Source: Capitulum mitella
Lineage: Eukaryota; Arthropoda; Thecostraca; Pollicipedomorpha; Pollicipedidae
DNA length: 64,000 nucleotides
Reading direction: 5' to 3'
Assembly: GCA_030062745.1 (NCBI GenBank)
Contig: CP099842.1
Coordinates: 5,623,822-5,687,821, forward strand
Shown: piece by piece, positions 57,387-64,000 of the stretch
Layout: each line of letters begins with the position of its first letter
Numbering within the stretch: the first letter of the stretch is position 1
Translations under genes and position numbers: made by a program
Notes under the pieces: model-generated
Seen by the model: only the letters and a program-made list of their open reading frames with translations
Databases searched by the model: none
Told to the model about the DNA's origin: nothing

Positions 57387-60300
57387 GTACGTCAAGCACA
57401 ATTTCTATCGGAACTGTAGAAACGTGCCTATAAATTACGTGATATTCAGCGGTATTTTTACTGCGGAATTAGTTTAGTATAGGATTATCAGAAATGTCGT
57501 TCTGCCCTCGTGTGCATGCAAAACAACATAGTTACCTTAGATTACAGCGCACTTTAAAATGCTGTATGGTTATCCAGATGAAAATCGCGACGAAAATCTC
57601 AAGGCATCGTTTGAGCATGGTTGATGGGTTTTAGGACAGACGGGAAATGAATAGTTTTAGTCTTCAGCTGACTAATTAAACTAAATTAACTAAATTACAA
57701 AAAGAATTAGTCAAGAATAATCAGCCCAGAAGACGAACAGAGAAACAAAGAGTCGTAAAAACGCCAAGTTCCAGATATTTCGTCGTAAAAGCGCTAAAAT
57801 GTCTGTTGAAAATGCTCAGAAATTGCGGATGGATATCTCAGGGCAAATTTCGTTGGCCGTTTTCTTTGGCTTTAACATTTATAACTTTTCCGTGCACTGC
57901 ATTTCTCAGCCAAATCCGGATACAAAATCCAATCAAATATCGGCAAAGTAGTGCTAGAAAAAGCACGAACCATCAAGTCATCTTCCATCAAGTAATGCAC
58001 CACGTAAAGTTCAGCGCTTTCCGTTAAACCTCGCGAGAACGAACTTCAGTGGCAAGCTCACTTAGTCCAAATAGCCCTCCTCGCTTTACAAAAACACTGC
58101 CGCAGCACACCTGGAGCCAGACGTGTACGGTTGCCTGTCGTTTGCCGGGTGCCCAAGTCCGAACACCCAGAGAGCTCCCAGCCGTAATGGTTGCCGTCAG
58201 ATTATGCCAGTTAATGAGCTTTGGGCAGGAAGGCCAAGTTACGGTCTGAAAAGTTTCCTCCAAAAGGGGGTTGGTTGGCTGCGCTAATGTCGCATAGCAG
58301 TGTGATTTTCCTGGGCTTTCTCTTGTGAATGTTTTCTTTCTCCGCATGCCCAACGGCCTCCATAAATTACGATTTCTTTTATCACGCATTAACAGCGCAA
58401 ATGTGGCAGAGTTGGCCGACCATTAATCAAGTTACTATGGCCTTGTTTTCACACCATTCAGCTTCTTAATGTTACCATAATAGCTGGGGCATGCTGCTCG
58501 AATGTATAGGAAAGGAAAATACTAAGCCATCTAAACGGCGATAAAAATATCCAAATTTTGAGGGAGTAAAACAGCCCAAGGGCAGGTTTCAGTGCGGCAA
58601 AACCCTTTAAAAGTTTCTCCAACTTAGGCCCTCCTAACCTTCCAAACTATAGTCCACCCTCTGTGAAAACCATGGATAAGCCTCTGTTTTGGGCTCAGAT
58701 GGTTGGTGCTATTTAAAAATGCATTTGTGAGCAATTCCCCCCCCCCAAAAAAAAAACAATCCAGAAAGCTACTGACATCTGTCAATAGTTATTGGTATCA
58801 GTGACAAGAATATTTTCATCATAGGTGTTTTTAAAACTACTCTGAGGCCTACCAAACCAAGCTCAACTCCAGAGATCTTTTCTTCATTTTTGCATAGCAT
58901 AGCACAAAATCCTTCTGGTGGCGTTAAACCTTGTTTTCCAATTTTAGGGGCAATTTCCAATTATTGGAGAAGTTTTAGTGCTACTACATACAACCATCTC
59001 AAGACAAACACTGAACTGATTTCTCGAAAAGATTCGGCGAACATGGGGAATTCTGCAGATTACTTCTCATGTAGCTCCACGTTTAAGAATCCACTCTAAT
59101 ACCCATACCGTGGCAGAGGCTACGAAACAAACAATTACATGATACCATGCGCCTTACATATGTTTAAGAAACAAATATTTTTGGTCTCTCAGCTTCCATG
59201 GTGTCAAAGAAAGAAGTTTCAAAGACAGTTGGCATAGTTGCAACACTGGACAATGCTTGAAATCGTTTGTTACGTCTGACATGGCCCACCTGAGAAAATA
59301 ACTGTTGTGCGAACAACAGCGTCCTCATCCCAATGGCGCTCACGAACACGCGGATCTCTTCTAACTAATCTGGTTATCCAGAAGTGGACCGCAAGAAATA
59401 AGGTGTCAGTCCAATGCTTACTGAGGTCTGCTGTGCTACTGAGCTACGTGTTGGTTTGCTTCGCTAAAGTTTTTACCCTGAACCGATTGGAGGATGTCAA
59501 AAGGTTCATCTGACTTCCTTAGCACAGATTATTTCATTATGTATCATGCAGCTGTGCTTTGGTAACCGTTTCCCAGTTTTTTGTGCACATTTCGCTGTCT
59601 TGACCGCCGGTCCTACATGAGAAGTATGGTTACTCCACCGACTAATCCCGCGTAGTCCTGATGGTGATCATCTCCATTTGGCTACATGTTAACGTTTCAC
59701 AAAGCAAAACAGAAATATGTGGCATTGTGGCCTCCAGCAAGACATCGACATCATTGTCGATATTCCATTGTTGTCCATCGATATGTTGGAAATAATGTTA
59801 TGCTATTTCCATCGATAATCCATTGTTCCCTTACATTACATGTATCATAATATACGAAATTTGAATAATGATTATGCCGAGCGTTTTGTCTGGGGTTTCA
59901 GTATCCGCCCAGTGCATAATGACAAGCAATAAATCCGAAGTGGCGATTTTTGCCGATGTTTGATCTATATAGTTCGTCAAAATCTTTCAAGCGATGCTGT
60001 CTGGCAGCGATGGTAATGCCCGGAATAGCAGGTGATGTTTTATTCCCAAACTGCTTGTATAGCGGTTATTTTTGCCTAAATTTGTCTTTATTTTCTTAGG
60101 ATTCACTGTGAAGCGTAACTCATAACCGCAATGAATAAACGAAAATAAGGGTGTTAAGGATTTCATGACGGTGAGTAGTTTTAGCCGTTCGATAGCATCT
60201 GGTGAGGGGAGGAACGTTTTTCTATACAGTTTTGATCCGACGTTTCAAGTGGGCCAGGCACGGAGCCGTGCTTGCAATTGCGTGTAGCACCCTCAGCAGA

Positions 60301-61121
60301 GGGTGTTCTGTGAAGACATTAACCCTGTCGCACAAGCGGATCCGTACCTGCCGAATTTTTGACCCAGGAACCGGACCAAGTGAAACTGAGAATCTTTTTC
60401 AAGCCTGTCAGTACCACAGCACGGTCGTCCGTGGTCTGCGCAATGTCTGCTGCTCGGGGTCAGCTATCGCTGCCTACCTGCAGATACGGTGCTTGACAAC
60501 ATCGGGTATGAGCCGAGCACGTTATCGCAGGGTGACGAGGACAACAGACAAAGGTCGACTATATCATATTGATCATGTTATCGCCATGTGGCATTTAGGG
60601 AGATTCGAGGAGATTCTGTCATAAATAGATGAGAAGGCGCATGGACGCATACTGTTTTTTGGAATCAGGTACACAGGTTTGACTCTGATGCTGGGCAGAG
60701 CCTATCTGTAGTAGCCTCGTTGAGTTGCAGTACCAGCGGCTTGATAGCATCGTTGGCTCTTAGTATAGTAACTTGATCGTTGGCTCAGTCAATCAGCGCA
60801 GTTAGACGGGTACCTCAACAACGTTTTGAATTATCTGCGCCCTACCCTTTGTGATGGAAAAAACAGACGAGCAAAAAGGGACCAGAGGCTCGCGGTCCAG
60901 TTACCTTGCCAGTAGCGCTTCCGGGCGACAAGCATTTCGCCAAGTTATTGCCCTAGTATTCGCCAGACACTCGAGCGGCATGCTGTATTGCTTTACATGC
61001 CTCACATATGTCGCCACTGTCGACAAATGAGCCACACAGAACTTGGAGACGAGGACGGGGAATGCAGAGAAATGACAGTCGGCAGGACAGGACGCGTTGA
61101 CACTGTGATCTCTACCCTCAG
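57387..61121 (+). other. Candidate first intron of the allatostatin-A gene, or intergenic
   Basis: No coding region or TTAA element is seen in this stretch. It ends with a pyrimidine-rich tract TCTCTACCCTCAG at 61109-61121, a good 3' splice site. Simple features are a C-run/A-run at 58738-58758 and two copies of TCGATAnTCCATTGTT at about 59757 and 59811. Confidence 0.4.
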
Positions 61122-61132
61122 GACCTCGGACG

Positions 61133-61870
61133 ATGACGCGGACGCGGATGACGCTGCTGACGCTGCTCCTGGTCGTTCGCGCTTCCTCGCAGCAGGCGAG
61201 CTCCGAGGCTTTGGATGCGGGTCTTCAGAAGGACGCCGACGTCGAGTGGACGCCCGATCTCGAATACAGCCCGGCTTTGGAAAACAGCTTAGGCAAGCGC
61301 GAACCGTCCTACGGCTTCGGTCTGGGAAAACGAGACCGGTCCTACGGCTTCGGGCTGGGAAAACGAGACCGGTCCTACGGCTTCGGGCTGGGAAAGCGGG
61401 ATTCGCCGCGCGACTTGGAACTGGAGAAACGGCAGCCGTCCTACTCGTTCGGCCTGGGGAAACGAACCTCGTCCTACAGCTTCGGCCTAGGCAAGCGGAG
61501 CCCCTACGGCTTCGGCCTCGGAAAGCGAAGCAGCTACGGCTTCGGCCTGGGCAAACGAGGCGCCTACGGGTTCGGCCTGGGAAAGCGGCAATCGTACGGC
61601 TTCGGGCTGGGCAAGCGGACCTGGGGGTCGTGGTTCGACGGGCCGACGCGCGACGTCCTGAAGCGGCCCAGCTACGGCTTCGGGCTGGGGAAGCGCAGCG
61701 CGCCGGCGCCGCGCCGCCCGGGGCCCGGCGTGGCCGAGCTGTCGTGGGCTGTGCTCCGCTCTGCTGGCCGGCCGGCGGCGGAGCCCGCGGAGCCCGTGGA
61801 GCCCGCGGAGCCCGTCAGCGGAGAGTCCGAGCGCCAGGACGGCGGCGACAGGTACACGGACCGCCTGTGA
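61133..61870 (+). CDS. AstA: Allatostatin-A (FGL-amide) preprohormone
   Basis: A 245-residue secreted neuropeptide precursor. Residues 1-19 form a short signal peptide (core MTLLTLLLVV), entered from the first ATG because an in-frame stop lies at 61106-61108. Ten peptides ending Y(G/S)FGL follow, each with a Gly amide donor and a KR cleavage site: EPSYGFGL, two DRSYGFGL, QPSYSFGL, TSSYSFGL, SPYGFGL, SSYGFGL, GAYGFGL, QSYGFGL and PSYGFGL. Two spacers, DSPRDLELE and TWGSWFDGPTRDVL, also sit between KR sites but lack the amide Gly. The N-terminal propeptide ends NSLGKR, so it could itself be amidated or be a worn-out copy. The tail is Pro/Ala/Glu-rich. In arthropods these amides act through a galanin-receptor-like GPCR to inhibit gut and other muscle, juvenile hormone synthesis (in some insects) and feeding. 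The frame is intact and GC-rich at third positions. Processing needs prohormone convertase, carboxypeptidase and amidating enzymes, none of which is in the window. Confidence 0.96.
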   Translation: MTRTRMTLLTLLLVVRASSQQASSEALDAGLQKDADVEWTPDLEYSPALENSLGKREPSYGFGLGKRDRSYGFGLGKRDRSYGFGLGKRDSPRDLELEKRQPSYSFGLGKRTSSYSFGLGKRSPYGFGLGKRSSYGFGLGKRGAYGFGLGKRQSYGFGLGKRTWGSWFDGPTRDVLKRPSYGFGLGKRSAPAPRRPGPGVAELSWAVLRSAGRPAAEPAEPVEPAEPVSGESERQDGGDRYTDRL

Positions 61871-64000
61871 GCCCGCCACCCGCCCCGTCCGCCGCAGGGC
61901 AGCGTGGACGCCTCGTCTGCGGCCTGCTCCGTGCCGGTGACCGATGGAACGGTGAACTGGCTAACCTTTGTCCAGATTCATTGCAGCGAGCCCGAATCAA
62001 TTGCCGCGGGGTCCTTAGAACGTGTTTTATGTTACGCGGGGCAAGACATCTACGGTAGGCTTTGAACGATCGTGTCAGCATGTGAACTTAAAGAGCATCC
62101 GCGTGTGTATTTGGTACGCGTATGAATGACTGATTTATTTTCAGCTGCCGCTGCTGGGAAGAGATCTCTAGTCATCTTCAGTTCCGTTGCATTATGCTCG
62201 AGGTCTACATTCTCGTGTGCTTTGTGCGAACTCGAGAATTGCCACTGTAATGTTATTCTCAGCGAGGGCAATCTGATAACCGGGGAATAGGTATGCATTG
62301 AACATATGAATGTGACGAAGTCTATATTTTTGTCGCTGCCTGAAAATGTTTGATTTTATGACTCAAAATACAATGGTCCGTGTATTTTCTAGTTATATCG
62401 CAGTGCGAGATCCCCAAAAACAGAGGTCGGCATGGAATTCGAGTTTCGACAAACGCAAACTCTACGAATGCTCATTTATGAATCCAACAAGAAAAAGCAT
62501 CATCACGAACTGCGGAGAGCTTGTGTATAACTGAAATAGGAAATTTGTATTAATTGTAAACGAAGTACCCATCCATAATTTTACGTCTCATCTATTGTAT
62601 GTAATCATTAATCCTAATCGAGCCTGACCTGACCCGACGAATATCAGATATGAGTTGGTAATGGCAGTTTACTGTGTTGTTGATCAAGTTATTTCGGAGC
62701 AAAACGTTAATGAAACGGGATGCATGTTTTCTCTATTTCCAGACCAGGGTCATCATTGTGAACTTACCGAAGTCCACCACCACCGTTTATGACATTATCG
62801 ATATTGTTCCCGAAAATCCTAACTCATTCTTGGTTCGGAAAGTGAATGCTTTGGCTCTATTCGATTTTGGACCATGCCCGTTCGCCAGATCGACAGACAA
62901 AAAAAAGTTACAGTCGCACAGTGCCCAGCAACGTGAGATGTGTGCGGTCCTCGGCTCATGGGTTGCTGTTGTTGCGGACAGGGATGCTTCATGGCCGTCA
63001 TCGACAAATCCTGGGGCTTGCTGATGCTTTTATGTTCATTCATTCCATGCATCCCTATATACCTGTGGCTTTTCCTTCCATCCCTTTGGAATGCAATGTG
63101 TTCAGAAAACATTACACATTTAAAGATACGCAACAAATTTTTGAAGCAGAACACTGGTGTAAAAGCAATTACAGAAATGAGCCCTTTTTCTGGAGTCAGT
63201 CGAACTGGTTTATTGTTGTTATCTGAACCAGAAAAACCGTTCACAAAGACTACTTGTCGCGCACCATTTACCCCAAACACGGTGCTGAGTTCATAAAAAA
63301 TTCGCTCAGCTGATCCAAAAAATGGCAAATTGTGTTCATCTGACATCACTTCAGTTCCTGCACTTACACATAAAAGCTGGAAGACCTGAACTATAACCTA
63401 AAGGTACAAAAATGAGCCCCATTTCTTGGGTATTTTCAACTCTTTAAAACCGGGTTCAGGTGATAATTTTTGTTCACGTTTACGGTTAGCAACGTTATCC
63501 CGTGCGGGTTTATCTGTCATTTGTGTGGAATACCACACTTCGGTGGACCACCGAGTGTTCCGCGAGAAGTCGCAGTAATACCTTCTCTACAGCACAAGTT
63601 GCAGATGTAATCGTAATCAGCGGACACTGCATCTAAACTGCCGGGTGTGCCAATACCCAGAACGCTTTCTGCGCGATGGTTCCCAAGGTGGCGCACACCT
63701 AACTGAACTTTATATTTAGTATGCTAAGCGTCGTCACAAACCCTAAAGTGGCGCTAATTTGGTCCTGTACTCTGACCATTTCCACCCCTTCCCCCTACCC
63801 CGCTTCGATGTCAAACGAGGCTTCTCGGCACACAATGCAGGACGACAACGACGCTCCGGCGCCCTTCGACTTCTAAATGATATGTTGTTTTGGTATCTTA
63901 TAAATAATCTGTATAATATATCTTAGCTAAATTTATTTAGTTATTTTTTAAAAAAAACTATTGAAAATAATAAATAAATAAATAAACCCAAATGAGAAAA
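61871..64000 (+). other. 3' flank of the allatostatin-A gene
   Basis: The 3' untranslated region should begin here. I find no canonical AATAAA until the tandem AATAAA-containing tract near 63967-63986, so the transcript either uses a variant signal or splices (a pyrimidine-rich acceptor TTTATTTTCAG ends near 62144). A hydrophobic frame near 62958-63100 has no supporting evidence. No other gene is recognised. Confidence 0.35.

Noticed and set aside
61487..61879. 130-residue minus-strand frame opposite the neuropeptide gene
   Set aside because: Antisense shadow of the repeated GC-rich units.
60988..62058. A 356-residue + strand open frame overlapping the neuropeptide gene
   Set aside because: It is a shifted frame of the same repetitive GC-rich coding DNA. 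Its Arg/Leu/Gly/Ala repeats mirror the FGLGKR units and it has no domain of its own.
62940..63296. Hydrophobic Cys-rich + strand frame that could be a small membrane protein
   Set aside because: It begins at GTG, the first ATG is internal, and no splice or family evidence supports it.
1..64000. CRISPR arrays, bacterial operons, ribosomal RNA genes
   Set aside because: No spaced identical repeats, Shine-Dalgarno-led gene runs or rRNA signatures are present. The window is animal nuclear DNA.

Overview
This window is non-coding-rich nuclear DNA of an animal. It has microsatellites, decayed non-LTR retrotransposons and many short inverted-repeat DNA transposons, and no operon-like gene packing. 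The one gene recognised with confidence is an allatostatin-A (FGL-amide) neuropeptide precursor at 61,133-61,870 on the + strand. FGL-amides of this type are an arthropod family, so the source is an arthropod. A crustacean is plausible, but that is inference and the species cannot be named from this sequence.

From 1 to about 39.4 kb the window is dominated by elements of about 1.0-1.4 kb with a shared architecture. They begin TTAAC(CC) and end GGGTTAA or a close variant, carry G-run/C-run hairpins just inside the ends, and are crowded with AGGTCA/TGACCT hexamers. I separate five sequence families. A has copies at 655, 4,154, 32,181 and 36,096, plus fragments at 30,783 and 33,600. B has copies at 7,979, 16,338 and 24,669. 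C has copies at 18,384 and 38,411. D is at 20,139 and E at 27,644. The ends look piggyBac-like. The family A copy at 4,154 sits exactly in a TTAA inside a decayed Crypton-type tyrosine recombinase reading frame, and removing it with one TTAA rejoins that frame.

Between and inside these lie other mobile-element remains. There are two Penelope-like GIY-YIG endonuclease fragments (9.85-10.4 kb and 43.8-44.0 kb), the first split by a small hAT MITE with an 8-bp target duplication. Two larger hAT-type elements also keep near-perfect 8-bp target duplications (21.36-22.98 kb and 29.18-30.60 kb). Two further inverted-repeat elements lie at 31.44-31.86 kb and 50.48-51.20 kb. There are four non-LTR retrotransposon reverse-transcriptase relics on the minus strand (13.06-11.05, 31.39-30.96, 49.19-48.64 and 56.63-56.05 kb). 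An unclassified dispersed repeat, called G here, occurs at 2.6, 44.8 and 46.2 kb.

The right third (45-64 kb) has no intact TTAA element and holds the neuropeptide gene. Its coding region lies just after a good splice acceptor. A GC-rich block at 57.15-57.39 kb with a CRE core, an arthropod-type initiator and a strong splice donor is the best candidate for an upstream exon. A second promoter-like block (two CCAAT boxes, a consensus CRE and a TATA box) at 37.71-37.86 kb is not tied to any gene seen here. No rRNA, CRISPR array or bacterial feature was found.
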